Assembly: GCF_901482445.1 (NCBI RefSeq)
Contig: NZ_LR590477.1
Location: 806,001 to 870,000 of the forward strand
Length of the DNA: 64,000 bases
Origin: Neisseria lactamica
GTDB taxonomy: Bacteria; Pseudomonadota; Gammaproteobacteria; Burkholderiales; Neisseriaceae
Reading direction: 5' to 3'
The translations under genes were made by a program, and so were the position numbers. The notes beneath the pieces were generated by a model. That model made no database searches, was not told the DNA's origin, and saw only the letters and a program-made list of their open reading frames with translations. Every line of letters begins with the position of its first letter. The first letter of the stretch is position 1. Shown here in pieces: positions 27,771 through 36,441 of the stretch.

Positions 27771-30700
27771 TTAAAACTGCCAATCCAGTTTCATGCTGAC
27801 AGTGCGCGGCTCTCCATAGAAGTTGTTTGCGCCGCGCGTACGGTTGTAGTTGTTCTCAAAATAAGTGCGTCCGTTTAAGTTCGTACCGATGAGGCTCAAT
27901 TTGGCGTGTTTGCCCAATTCGTAACGGACGAAACCGTCTATCAGCCCGTAGCCGCCCTGACGGATGTTGTACAGGCTGCTTGTGCCGCTTTGTGCGGACA
28001 CGCCGCCGCCGACGGTCAGCCCCGTATTCGGTATATGGAAGCTCGTTCCAAAACGGAATATGTGCACGGGTGTGAAATTGCTGAAGTTGTACGGGTCTGC
28101 GCCTGTGTTTTTGGCGAGGCGTTCGGCGTTGACTTCGGCGGCGTTTTTGTAGCGGCTCTTGTTGTAAGTGTAGCCCGCAAAGACTTTCCAATCTTCGTTC
28201 AATTCGCCCGACAGCTCGAATTCCGCCCCACGGCTGACCACTTTGCCTATCGGTTTGGCAACGGTTTGGAACGACCCCTGCTTGCCGCCTGCTCCGGGAA
28301 CATAGCCGAAATCGACGACCGTGCGGTTTTTCTGTTCGAGGTAAAACAATGCGAACGAAGCATTCAGCCGTCCTTGCAAGAACGCGCCTTTCCAACCTAC
28401 TTCATAGTTTGTGCCGACCAAAGGCGGCAAAACGGTTTTGGCGCTGACATCAACATTATCCTGCTGTTTGAAGATTTTGGTATAACTTCCGTAAATACTC
28501 TGTTGCGGTGTCAAATCATAGGTAATGCCTGCATAGGGCGTCAATTTATGACCTTGCATCTTGGCCGTGTAATGGTCCTGATCCGCCTTAATGCTCGATG
28601 CCGTCTGAAAATCGCTTGCCGGCTGCCCATAGCGGACAGGCATATCTTTGGTTTGCGAGGTCTCATAGCGCGTGTAGTGCAGCCCGCCCAAAAGGTGCAG
28701 TCGGCCGGTTACGTTGAAACGCGTGCTGGCAGTCAGCGAATGGGTTTTGTTGGTGTTGAGGTATTTGGCGTAGTTATACAGCGCAGGAACATGGTCGTCG
28801 GCCACTTTGACGGTTTTCCAAACCGGCACCGTACCGGAAAAACCGGTAAAGGCAGGCGTGCCGTCGGGATTGGTCTCCTGAATCTTGTTGCCTTTTTCGT
28901 CCAGTTCATATACATCGACATATACAGGCGTCCGGCTGCCGCTGTATTCGTCATAGTAATATACCTGTTTGCCTTCGGCATCGAGCTTGGGCTCAGTTTT
29001 TATTTTCTTGGCATTCCTGCATTCTTCGGCATAAACGGTACGGTTGCCTTTTTCATCGTACGCCTTCCAATCGGGTTCTTTATGCCCCCTGACCAAAGGA
29101 GACGACAAATCGCCGTCCGGCTCCTCCTGACAACTTCCCGCATACACGCCGTGCGTTGCCCCCGTATTCGGACGTACTCTGTGGCGGCGTTCGTAGATTT
29201 CCAGATATTCGGAACGTATCTTTTCATCGCCGTAGGCATAGCCGACAAAGAAATCGTGTTCCCGCCCGAACAGCCCGTATGTGCCGGTCAGGTCAAGTTT
29301 GATTCCCCATTGGCGGTCGTCTTTGGTATGCCGCAACGGCATATAACTGTATCGTCGGTTGGCGGTAGCCTTCCGATTAAAGGAAGAGTCATACAGGCTG
29401 TTTGGAAAACGTTGTGCCGCATTATTAAAGATGCCCTCCTTCGCAAGGGCTTTATCGACAAATTCCGCCTTGTCGGCATCAACGCCCGGATCCCCCCAAG
29501 AACCTTGACAGATAAAGTCCAGCGCGAAAGGGGCACTCATACACTCGTCAAAACCGGCTTTGCGTTCTGCGGCACGGCGGCTGCGGTACTGTTCGAAAGC
29601 AGTATTATCGAAACGGTTTTTAACAAAATCGTCTTTGCGCTCACGGTATTCCTTGGCGGTTTCGTCACGATATGCTTTCAGTTTCTCCAATGCCTTATCT
29701 TTCGGCTCGAACGGGATGACTTCGTTTTTTTCGGTCAAAAAGCCTACCGCATCCTCACCTGACAAACCCGCCGCATATTCGTTTTTCAGAAAAAACTGCC
29801 CCACCTTCGCATCGGATTCATTCTTGGTATAAGACACTTCGGCATTGAGCTGCCAACCGTTGTCAAACACATGTTTGAAACCTGAGAAAAGGTTGTATTT
29901 GTCGGCACTTAACCGCGACCAATCCTCCCCCAAATAAGTGTTGCGCGGCAGTTGCAACGGCCGGTTGCAGGCAGGCGTAGAACTGAACGAGGCAGTTTTC
30001 TGATTTTCACAGGGCAAAATAATGCCCGAAAAATCAGGAACCTCCCTACTCTTCTGATACATACCGCCCAAAGTAAGCACACTGCTGTCGCCCGCATCGG
30101 CTTCGGCAATGCCGTAAACCATATGTTTCCTGCCCCAAACGCGGTCTTTAAACGATTTTTTATACTCTTCCGCACCCACCAACCTTCCGCGTAAGGTATT
30201 CGCCTTATTCAGGCTGCCTGAAACATCCAACACTGCACGCCGGCTGCCGCGATGGTCGGCGGTCAGCTCCCCGGTATGTTTGAAAGAAGCGGTAGGTCGC
30301 TTACGGATCAAATTGACGGTTCCGCCCGGCTCTGAATTGGATTGGGTCAACCCCGTTGCACCCCGTACAACTTCAATATGGTCATAAACCGCCAAATCGG
30401 TACTCGGAGACACGTCGATTTTCGCCGTATATCCCGAACGGCCTGCAACATTGACGGTAATACCGTCTTCACCAATCTGATCAATATAGAAACCGCGTGA
30501 CAAAAACCGCGTCTGCAAGCCTGAATCGCGCACAACGTTGACACCCGTCGTGTTTTTCATTGCCTCTTCAAGCGTATGCACCGCCTTATCGTCAAGGCGG
30601 CTGCGCGTGATGACGCTGACCGACTGCGGCGTATCCTTGCCCGCAATCCTCATACCTGTGGCGGTGGACATCCGATCTATCGTATAAGAACGGGTCTTTT

Positions 30701-30860
30701 CAGTCTTGCCCGACAAAGCATGAGAGCCGCGTACATTGACCGTATCCAGATTGACGGTATTGCCGTCTGAAACAGGCACAACACCGTCTGCAAAAGAACC
30801 ACCGTAAGCCGATAACAGCATAACGGTCAGAATTTTAAGTGAAAAATGATTTTGATTCAT
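27771..30860 (-). CDS. TonB-dependent siderophore-type receptor (TdfF-like)
   Basis: 1,029 residues from the ATG at 30860, with a signal peptide ending near SFADG. A plug domain follows (TPQSVSVITRSRLDDK, then VVRGATGLTQSNSEPGGTVN), then a 22-strand barrel ending in MKLDWQF with the terminal aromatic residue. It resembles ferric-siderophore receptors of the FhuA/FoxA type, but is about 300 residues longer because of hydrophilic insertions (about residues 345-470 and 560-660) with paired cysteines. Size and place fit the TdfF receptor, a candidate name only; the ligand is unknown. It should import iron chelates across the outer membrane using TonB-ExbBD. A promoter with a Fur-like AT-rich sequence precedes it. 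Confidence 0.85.
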   Translation of the reverse strand: MNQNHFSLKILTVMLLSAYGGSFADGVVPVSDGNTVNLDTVNVRGSHALSGKTEKTRSYTIDRMSTATGMRIAGKDTPQSVSVITRSRLDDKAVHTLEEAMKNTTGVNVVRDSGLQTRFLSRGFYIDQIGEDGITVNVAGRSGYTAKIDVSPSTDLAVYDHIEVVRGATGLTQSNSEPGGTVNLIRKRPTASFKHTGELTADHRGSRRAVLDVSGSLNKANTLRGRLVGAEEYKKSFKDRVWGRKHMVYGIAEADAGDSSVLTLGGMYQKSREVPDFSGIILPCENQKTASFSSTPACNRPLQLPRNTYLGEDWSRLSADKYNLFSGFKHVFDNGWQLNAEVSYTKNESDAKVGQFFLKNEYAAGLSGEDAVGFLTEKNEVIPFEPKDKALEKLKAYRDETAKEYRERKDDFVKNRFDNTAFEQYRSRRAAERKAGFDECMSAPFALDFICQGSWGDPGVDADKAEFVDKALAKEGIFNNAAQRFPNSLYDSSFNRKATANRRYSYMPLRHTKDDRQWGIKLDLTGTYGLFGREHDFFVGYAYGDEKIRSEYLEIYERRHRVRPNTGATHGVYAGSCQEEPDGDLSSPLVRGHKEPDWKAYDEKGNRTVYAEECRNAKKIKTEPKLDAEGKQVYYYDEYSGSRTPVYVDVYELDEKGNKIQETNPDGTPAFTGFSGTVPVWKTVKVADDHVPALYNYAKYLNTNKTHSLTASTRFNVTGRLHLLGGLHYTRYETSQTKDMPVRYGQPASDFQTASSIKADQDHYTAKMQGHKLTPYAGITYDLTPQQSIYGSYTKIFKQQDNVDVSAKTVLPPLVGTNYEVGWKGAFLQGRLNASFALFYLEQKNRTVVDFGYVPGAGGKQGSFQTVAKPIGKVVSRGAEFELSGELNEDWKVFAGYTYNKSRYKNAAEVNAERLAKNTGADPYNFSNFTPVHIFRFGTSFHIPNTGLTVGGGVSAQSGTSSLYNIRQGGYGLIDGFVRYELGKHAKLSLIGTNLNGRTYFENNYNRTRGANNFYGEPRTVSMKLDWQF

Positions 30861-30924
30861 AGAGACCTCTGTAATATGCAAGTGTGCAAATCGTCCAAAG
30901 GCTCTCACAACTGTTTTGATTTTT

Positions 30925-30953
30925 TATATTAATTGAAAAAAAGTAATTCTCAA
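30925..30953 (-). promoter_or_regulatory. Receptor gene promoter with possible Fur site
   Basis: On the minus strand TTGAGA (30953-30948), a 17-base spacer and AATATA (30930-30925) make a plausible sigma-70 promoter about 65 bases before the ATG. The overlapping AATTGAGAATTACTTTTT has the AT-rich look of a Fur box but a weak match to the consensus dyad. Iron control is inferred from gene type. Confidence 0.45.
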
Positions 30954-31133
30954 TTAAATTTATAGATAGGATTGTATTCCCATTTTGACAAAAAACAAAC
31001 TGCTCCTTACCGTTTATTTCAAAAAACGATAATATTGTATTGAAAAATATCCGAATTTAAATACAGACCGTCAATGCAGAAAAAAACACCCAAATTGGCT
31101 ATAATCCCGACAAACACACTCAAGGACAACAAC

Positions 31134-31913
31134 ATGGCAGCCTCGCCCGAAGCAAAATTCACTGAAGAAAAGATTTTGTGGGTCAAACACCACACGCCGA
31201 AACTCATCACTTTCACCATCAGCCGTCCCGAATCCTACCGTTTTAAAGCCGGACAGTTCTCCCGACTCGGTTTCTACGAAGGGGAAGGCTTTATTTGGCG
31301 TGCCTACTCCATCGTTTCCGCAGAATATGCCGACACGCTCGAATATTTTGCCGTACTCATCCAAGACGGCCCCATGTCGGCCCGTTTCGCCAAAATGCAA
31401 CAGGGCGACACCATCCTGCTCGATAAAAATGCCACCGGCTTCCTCCTGCCCGAACGCTTCCCCGACGGCAAGGATTTGGTGATGCTCTGCACCGGCTCCG
31501 GCATCGCCCCCTTCCTTTCCATTCTCGAACAACCCGAAATCCGGCAGCGTTTCGATACCGTCAACCTGATACATTCCGTATCTTTTCCCGAAGAATTGAT
31601 TTTCAACGACCGGCTCGCCGCATTGTCCGAACATCCCCTGGTAGGCGAATACGGACACTCGTTCCGTTTCGTCCCTGTTACCACCCGTGCCGCCAATTCC
31701 GACGGATTGGGCGGCAAACGCATTCCCGAACTCTTAAAAAACGGCAGCATCGAACAGGCACTGCATACCAAGTTCACCCCGGAATCCACACGGTTTATGA
31801 TTTGCGGCAACCCCGAAATGGTCAAAGACACTTTCCAAACGCTGCTTGACATGGGTTACGCCATGCACCGCAACCGCATTCCCGGTCAAATCATGATGGA
31901 AAACGGCTTCTAA
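31134..31913 (+). CDS. fpr: Ferredoxin/flavodoxin-NADP(+) reductase
   Basis: 259 residues from the ATG at 31134 (MAASPEAKFTEEKILWVKHH); upstream in-frame codons from 31074 are AT-rich and look non-coding. FAD binding is shown by RAYSIVSAEY and NADP binding by MLCTGSGIAPFLSIL; the C-terminus MMENGF fits the bacterial subclass. It moves electrons between NADPH and ferredoxin or flavodoxin in the cytosol, supporting Fe-S assembly and oxidative stress responses. It is divergent from the siderophore-type receptor; a shared iron-related role is possible but not shown. Confidence 0.93.
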   Translation: MAASPEAKFTEEKILWVKHHTPKLITFTISRPESYRFKAGQFSRLGFYEGEGFIWRAYSIVSAEYADTLEYFAVLIQDGPMSARFAKMQQGDTILLDKNATGFLLPERFPDGKDLVMLCTGSGIAPFLSILEQPEIRQRFDTVNLIHSVSFPEELIFNDRLAALSEHPLVGEYGHSFRFVPVTTRAANSDGLGGKRIPELLKNGSIEQALHTKFTPESTRFMICGNPEMVKDTFQTLLDMGYAMHRNRIPGQIMMENGF

Positions 31914-31984
31914 AAACCACCCTGCTTGTCCGATGCTTTCGGATGGACGGGCAAACCGACACGGCACGAAAACCGCGTCGGCAA

Positions 31985-32013
31985 AAATGCCGTCTGAAAA
32001 GTTCAGACGGCAT
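31985..32013. terminator. DUS hairpin between fpr and exonuclease gene
   Basis: ATGCCGTCTGAA (31988-31999) and TTCAGACGGCAT pair around a very short loop, preceded by AAAAA on the plus strand, which gives a U-tract for minus-strand transcripts from the convergent gene. Confidence 0.65.
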
Positions 32014-32122
32014 CTTCGGACACATTGCCTGCAAACGGCAACACATTCCAACCCAAACCGATTAGGCAATCAATACGAACGGCTGTTTACATACTTGCCG
32101 GCTTTCACCAACCGGTATCGAT

Positions 32123-33508
32123 TTAACCGATTTCCTTAATATTTTTCCTGTCCGTTTTAAACTTCGCCTTAAACACATCCGGTAAATCTTTATCGAAATA
32201 CCAAAGCCCGTCATCCATTTCCAATGCGCCGCCCATTCCGTGCAGAATGATTGTTTTCCCCGTCAGCGGATCGGTTTCGGTAATTTCCACTTCGTGCATT
32301 TTTCCCCAATCCAAAACAGGCAGTTTGTGTGCAAACGCCAAAACCTGTTCGTCAGAACGGCCGCACGCCTCATCGCATTTGCCCGAAACATACACGGGAC
32401 ACGGCGCGTCCTCTGCATAACCGTCCGGAAGGATACCGGCTGCGGCAGGACACAATCCGTATGTTTCCGCCCACGACGACAAAGCCCGTCTCGCCGCCTT
32501 TTTATTGGCAAATAATCCGGTAGGCGGATTATCCGCCACACCGTTTTTCAAAGCCGCTGTTTTCGCATTCAACATGCCGTCTGAACCTTTTTCAAACCTG
32601 ACTGTCGTAAATGTTTTAAGCAGATTTTTGGCAGACACATAACAACCCGAATGATAATGCCCGACCAATTCCGCTTTAATCTTATATGCATGCAGGCTGC
32701 CCAATGCGGGAAAAAAACGGACTTCCTCCGTATTGCACCAATCAAACGGAACTTTTCCAGCATCCAATAAAGCCGAAACCTCGCTATATACCCGTTCAAA
32801 CGTACCGATATAATTTATTGCTCCCCCGCCGTCGAAACAAGCCAGCACCCCCATACCGTCAGGCAAACCGTACAACTGTTCCCTCAACCGTTCGGGCAGC
32901 GCGGCAGGCAGCGGTTTCGGATTCATCAAACGGAAACACTGCCTGATCCATGCCTCAACCCCATGTTCCGACAGGCTGTATTCCAAATAATCACACAATG
33001 CCGATACATCCGCCATCGCACGATGCCTGTCTTCTACAACAATCCCCAACCTTTCGATGATGCTGTCCAGGCTGTGCTTGTAAAATTGCGGATACAGGCA
33101 TCGGGACAACTGCACACTGCACAAAGCAGGCGATGAAAATCCGATACCCGCACGATGAAACTCATGCTTTAAAAACGTATAGTCGAAACGGCTGTTATGT
33201 GCAATCAACACACAACCCTTCAATACCGAAAACAACTCGCCGGCAATCTCTGCAAAAACAGGTGCGTCGGCAACCATGCCGTCTGAAATCCCCGTCAGCT
33301 CCGCCACAAACTGCGGAATCGGTTTTTGAGGATTAACCAGCCACTCATGCCTCACCACCCTTCCCTGCTCAAACTTGACCAAAGCCACTTCGGTTACCCT
33401 GTCTTCATACAGATTGCCGCCCGTCGATTCCAAATCAACCACGGCAACAGGCATTCCAAACCGTAAAAATGCCTTTTCCAGCAAGGGCCAGCGAGAAGTA
33501 ACAATCAT
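32123..33508 (-). CDS. DnaQ-like DEDDh 3'-5' exonuclease with C-terminal extension
   Basis: 461 residues from the ATG at 33508 (MIVTSRWPLLEKAF), with AAAGAGAA upstream. The exonuclease core (about residues 20-190) has ExoI VVDLESTGG, ExoII AHNSRFDYTFL and ExoIII HRAMADVSAL, the DEDDh set. The 270-residue C-terminal part begins with LPDGMGVLACFDGGGAINYI, reminiscent of the GIY-YIG start seen in epsilon/UvrC-like fusions, but the catalytic GIY and YIG words are degraded. It is too long for the polymerase III epsilon subunit, so a repair or RNA/DNA-trimming exonuclease is more likely. Convergent with fpr; tRNA genes lie upstream. Confidence 0.8.
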   Translation of the reverse strand: MIVTSRWPLLEKAFLRFGMPVAVVDLESTGGNLYEDRVTEVALVKFEQGRVVRHEWLVNPQKPIPQFVAELTGISDGMVADAPVFAEIAGELFSVLKGCVLIAHNSRFDYTFLKHEFHRAGIGFSSPALCSVQLSRCLYPQFYKHSLDSIIERLGIVVEDRHRAMADVSALCDYLEYSLSEHGVEAWIRQCFRLMNPKPLPAALPERLREQLYGLPDGMGVLACFDGGGAINYIGTFERVYSEVSALLDAGKVPFDWCNTEEVRFFPALGSLHAYKIKAELVGHYHSGCYVSAKNLLKTFTTVRFEKGSDGMLNAKTAALKNGVADNPPTGLFANKKAARRALSSWAETYGLCPAAAGILPDGYAEDAPCPVYVSGKCDEACGRSDEQVLAFAHKLPVLDWGKMHEVEITETDPLTGKTIILHGMGGALEMDDGLWYFDKDLPDVFKAKFKTDRKNIKEIG

Positions 33509-33625
33509 TTTATTCTCTTTAAATTCAAACAACAAACCGATATTTTACACTTTTGAGGCATTTCATCCAACAAAACAATTGACAGAATCCGATAATTACC
33601 CTAAAATTCAAATCTTTCTTGCAGC

Positions 33626-33702
33626 GCACCCGTAGCTCAGTTGGATAGAGTATCTGGCTACGAACCAGAGGGTCGGGCGTTCGAATCGCTCCGGGTGCGC
33701 CA
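33626..33702 (+). tRNA. tRNA-Arg (ACG)
   Basis: 77 nt including encoded CCA. Acceptor GCACCCG pairs with CGGGTGC; the anticodon loop CTACGAA gives ACG; the TTCGAAT loop is intact. ACG (read as ICG after TadA editing) decodes CGU/CGC/CGA. Confidence 0.96.
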
Positions 33703-33720
33703 GTAAGAAAATACAATATG

Positions 33721-33795
33721 CGCCCATCGTCTAGCGGTTAGGACATCGCCCTTTCACGGCGGTAACCGGGGTTCGATTCCCCGTGGGCGTGCCAA
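33721..33795 (+). tRNA. tRNA-Glu (TTC)
   Basis: 75 nt including CCA. Anticodon TTC lies in CTTTCAC; D-arm GTCTAGCGGTTAGGAC and T-loop TTCGATT are canonical. The first acceptor pair is a G-T (G-U) wobble. It follows tRNA-Arg by 18 bp, so the two are likely co-transcribed. Confidence 0.96.
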
Positions 33796-33802
33796 ATTCC
33801 AA

Positions 33803-33833
33803 ATCCCTGAGATTATCCCTCGGGGATTTTTTA
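33803..33833 (+). terminator. Terminator of the tRNA operon
   Basis: AATCCCTGAG (33803-33812) pairs with CTCGGGGATT (33820-33829) followed by a T-run, 8 bases past tRNA-Glu. One T-G pair. Confidence 0.88.
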
Positions 33834-34075
33834 TTGCCTCGGCAACTCGTTACCATATCTTTACCTACCCCCTTCATCGAAATCTCAGACGTAATCGAAT
33901 CATATTCAAACCTTTGCCGTGCAAACCGATATCCCATAACCGGATACGGTGTCCGTCCAACATTTTGTCCGATTGAAACGTCTGATATATTGCACCCCAT
34001 CAACGTGGCATTACTTTTCTTAACAATCCCCTTTGACAGCAACTGACTAGGGCTTTTTTATGCCATCATCAAATT
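33834..34075. other. Gene-free spacer after the tRNA operon
   Basis: About 240 bp without a supported gene. Short open frames on both strands run back into the tRNA-Glu gene and have no ribosome-binding sites. Placement beside tRNAs would suit an old integration site, but no integrase motif or tRNA-end repeat is visible. Confidence 0.5.
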
Positions 34076-34182
34076 TATAGTGGATTAACTTTAAACCAGT
34101 ACGGCGTTGCCTCGCCTTGCCGTACTATTTGTACTGTCTGCGGCTTCGTCGCCTTGTCCTGATTTAAATTTAATCCACTATA
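34076..34182. repeat. Correia element, internally deleted form
   Basis: 107 bp bounded by TATAGTGGATTAA and TTAATCCACTATA. It lacks the central segment around AGAGAACGATTCTC seen in the other two copies, matching the known short (about 104-108 bp) class. Confidence 0.92.
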
Positions 34183-34243
34183 ATATTTTCTTTCCCGATT
34201 GAAACAAGCATAACGACATATGCCCGAAGCCCCGGCTGCTTTC

Positions 34244-34318
34244 TTGTTTACCGCTACGATATTTAGAGTATAATACCAAATTTGAGCAATGGTTCTAAAA
34301 CAGTTAGAACCATTTTTC
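34244..34318 (+). promoter_or_regulatory. Promoter and hairpin leader of the nitronate monooxygenase gene
   Basis: A perfect TATAAT at 34269-34274 with TTGTTT at 34244-34249 (19-bp spacing) predicts a start near 34281. The transcript would open with an 11-bp perfect hairpin: AATGGTTCTAA (34288-34298) and TTAGAACCATT (34304-34314), then TTTC. The hairpin could be an operator, an mRNA stabiliser or an attenuator. Confidence 0.6.
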
Positions 34319-34353
34319 ATGAGCCTGACTGATTCGTATACTCGGAGAAACTG

Positions 34354-35529
34354 ATGCAGAATATTTTTGACCCTTTGATTATTCGTGGAAAATCCCTTAT
34401 TCCCATCGTGCAAGGCGGTATGGGGGTCGGTGTTTCCGCATCGGGTTTATCTAGCGCGGTGGCGCGTGAAAACGGTATCGGAACGATTGCCAGTGTGGAT
34501 TTGCGCCACCTTCACGAAGACCTGCTCGCCGAATCCCAAATCAATCCGAGTGAAGAGAAATATACGTCTTTGAACTGTACCGCATTAGATAGGGAAATCC
34601 AAAAAGCCAAGAGTGCTTCAGAGGGAAAAGGACTGATTGCGGTCAACGTGATGAAGGCGGTCAAAGACCACGCCGCGTATGTCCGCCAGGCTTGCGAATC
34701 AGGGGCGGATGCAGTCGTGATGGGCGCAGGCCTGCCTTTAGACCTGCCGGAAATGACCGAGGGCTATCATAAGGATGTCGCGCTGCTGCCGATTCTGTCC
34801 GAATCGCGCGGCATCAATATTGTTTTGAAACGTTGGATGAAAAAAGGCATATTGCCCGATGCGATTGTAGTCGAACATCCTGCCCACGCGGCCGGACATT
34901 TGGGTGCATCAACCGTTGAAGGCGTAAACGATGCCAAATTCGACTTCAAACGCGTGATTGAGGAAACGTTTGAAGTGTTTAAAAATTTGGGGCTGGAAAG
35001 CGAAAAAATCCCGCTTATTTTGGCAGGCGGTATGGCAAATTTTGAAAAAGTCAAAACCGCCCTAAAGAACTGGGGAGCCTCCGCCGTTCAAATCGGTACG
35101 GCTTTTGCCGTTACCGAAGAAGGGGACGCGCACCTTAACTTCAAAAAAACGCTCGCCGGTGCGGAAACTGAAAAAGTAGTCGAATTTATGTCTGTTGCCG
35201 GTTTGCCGGCGCGCGGTGTCCGCACCAAATTCCTAGACAGCTACATCAAGCGTGAAAGCAAACTTCAGGCAAACGCCAAAGCTGACCCGCGCCGCTGTAC
35301 CCAAGGTTTAAACTGCCTGACCAGTTGCGGCCTGCGCGACGGGCTTGCCAAAGCAGGGCAATTCTGTATTGATATCCAGCTTGCCGCCGCATTCCGTGGA
35401 GAAGTAGATAAAGGCCTGTTCTTCAGAGGTAAAGACCCTCTTCCCTTCGGCAATGCCATCCGCACCGTCCGCGAGACAATACAATATCTGCTGACGGGGA
35501 GCGAACCTGTTGCAACGCTCGGACGCTGA
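34354..35529 (+). CDS. Nitronate monooxygenase (2-nitropropane dioxygenase) family flavoprotein
   Basis: 391 residues. FMN-binding barrel signatures: [20 protein letters not shown] at the N-terminus, [17 protein letters not shown], then [13 protein letters not shown] with the candidate catalytic histidines, LILAGGMAN and [14 protein letters not shown]. The family oxidises nitronates such as propionate-3-nitronate, or acts on related flavin-dependent reactions; the physiological substrate in Neisseria is not known to me. A C-terminal cysteine pair ([13 protein letters not shown]) is notable. The gene stands alone between a structured leader and a DUS terminator. Confidence 0.87.
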
Positions 35530-35555
35530 TGTCAGGTAGGATTTGATTTGCAAAC

Positions 35556-35591
35556 AAAATGCCGTCTGAAGGGCTTTCAGACGGCATTTTT
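35556..35591 (+). terminator. DUS hairpin terminator
   Basis: AAAATGCCGTCTGAA (from 35556) pairs with TTCAGACGGCATTTT (ends 35590), 5-base loop, T-rich end, 27 bases after the preceding stop. Confidence 0.85.
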
Positions 35592-35604
35592 CAGGTTGTG
35601 TTCC

Positions 35605-35776
35605 GGAGCGGAAGCAGAAACCCGCATTGCGGGCGCGAGAAAGCCCTATCCGAGCAATATCGCCAAAGTATTAGGGGGCGGCTAGCCTACCCGAAGCCCT
35701 AAAACGCACAGAAAACGCCGCAGCGCGCCAAAAACTGGCAGAACTGCGGCGGATGCTGGGGGGGAAGGGCGATTAG
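35605..35776 (+). pseudogene. Frameshifted remnant of unknown coding sequence
   Basis: GC-rich patch in otherwise AT-rich intergenic DNA. One frame reads AEAETRIAGARKPYPSNIAK then VLGGG and stop; shifting one base at the G-run near 35675 continues as SLPEALKRTENAAARQKL then AELRRMLGGKGD and stop. The two halves look like the charged C-terminal tail of one protein. I do not recognise the family. Confidence 0.3.
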
Positions 35777-35821
35777 TCGGGATAATTTTTACGGCTATGC
35801 ACGATGTTTAGAATTTCAACT

Positions 35822-35980
35822 TTATAAAATATAAAATATAAAAGTTAATATAGCACCTAGCAATAATGCACCTAGTATTTTTAATTTACTTTTTGTATCT
35901 TTCTCTTGCCACGGTTTTTCATCAAAAAGTTCACTAAAAAAATCAAAGACAGTGTGCCAAATAGCTTTCCATAGTTCCAT
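35822..35980 (-). CDS. 52-residue predicted membrane protein
   Basis: ATG at 35980 opens a frame reading MELWKAIWHTVFDFFSELFD, then a charged linker EKPWQEKDTKSKLK and a C-terminal hydrophobic helix LGALLLGAILTFIFYIL before the stop. GAAG lies seven bases upstream of the ATG. An amphipathic front plus one membrane helix is a common small-protein layout. A competing 74-residue frame on the same strand (35881-36105) is less protein-like. Just upstream is a minus-strand rho-independent terminator, so expression would need its own promoter or readthrough. Low GC unlike its neighbours. Function unknown. Confidence 0.5.
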   Translation of the reverse strand: MELWKAIWHTVFDFFSELFDEKPWQEKDTKSKLKILGALLLGAILTFIFYIL

Positions 35981-36004
35981 TTTGTATCTTCAATAAAATA
36001 ATTC

Positions 36005-36036
36005 AAAAAATCCCTACGCAGAATTTGCGTAGGGAT
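36005..36036 (-). terminator. Minus-strand terminator upstream of the 52-residue ORF
   Basis: ATCCCTACGCA (36010-36020) and TGCGTAGGGAT (36026-36036) form an 11-bp perfect stem with a 5-base loop; on the minus strand a T-run follows. No gene is visible just upstream, so it may end a short RNA or act as an attenuator for the small ORF 25 bases downstream. Confidence 0.75.
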
Positions 36037-36259
36037 AAATTTTACAAGCCCATTAGGGCGATTGTAACAGGTGAGCGCCAACGAGCGGCAGCAGTATTTG
36101 TACACGCGCGAGTGGCAAAATTTTTGTAAATACTTTCAAACCATTTAGATAGCAATTTGCCTAATCGTTTTTTTCCAAAATAGTGTCAAAAAAACGGAGA
36201 GAAATAAAAACGTTTTTATGTGAACAAAACGCCTTCCACATTGTGTCGGGCATACAACA
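36037..36259. other. AT-rich gene-free stretch before the small ORF
   Basis: About 220 bp with homopolymer A/T runs and no convincing frame on either strand. If the minus-strand terminator at 36005-36036 ends a transcript, that transcript would start in this interval and be a non-coding RNA; I see no strong promoter to prove it. Confidence 0.35.
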
Positions 36260-36294
36260 TAAATGCCGTCTGAAGCCCTTCAAACGGCATTTTT
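36260..36294. terminator. Imperfect DUS hairpin terminator
   Basis: AAATGCCGTCTGAA (36261-36274) pairs with TTCAAACGGCATTT (36279-36292) with one mismatch from a decayed second DUS (A for G), then TT. Confidence 0.65.
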
Positions 36295-36441
36295 CAGGCT
36301 GCGTTTCGGAATGGTGTTAAAAAATAAACGGGATGAGATACATTTATTTTCGTCCGGCAAATCAGACCATCACGCCGAATAATCAAACAATGCCTGTCCG
36401 ACATTGCATATAACAAACCAATGCAATGAAAACACGGCTTT

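Noticed and set aside
27906..29762. 618-codon plus-strand open frame
   Set aside because: Antisense shadow of the TonB receptor gene; no start signals and no recognisable protein.
33783..34046. 87-codon plus-strand frame after the tRNAs, and a matching minus-strand frame
   Set aside because: Both overlap tRNA-Glu or its terminator, lack ribosome-binding sites and show no integrase motifs.
35881..36105. 74-codon minus-strand frame
   Set aside because: It runs across the terminator stem and overlaps the better-supported 52-codon frame.
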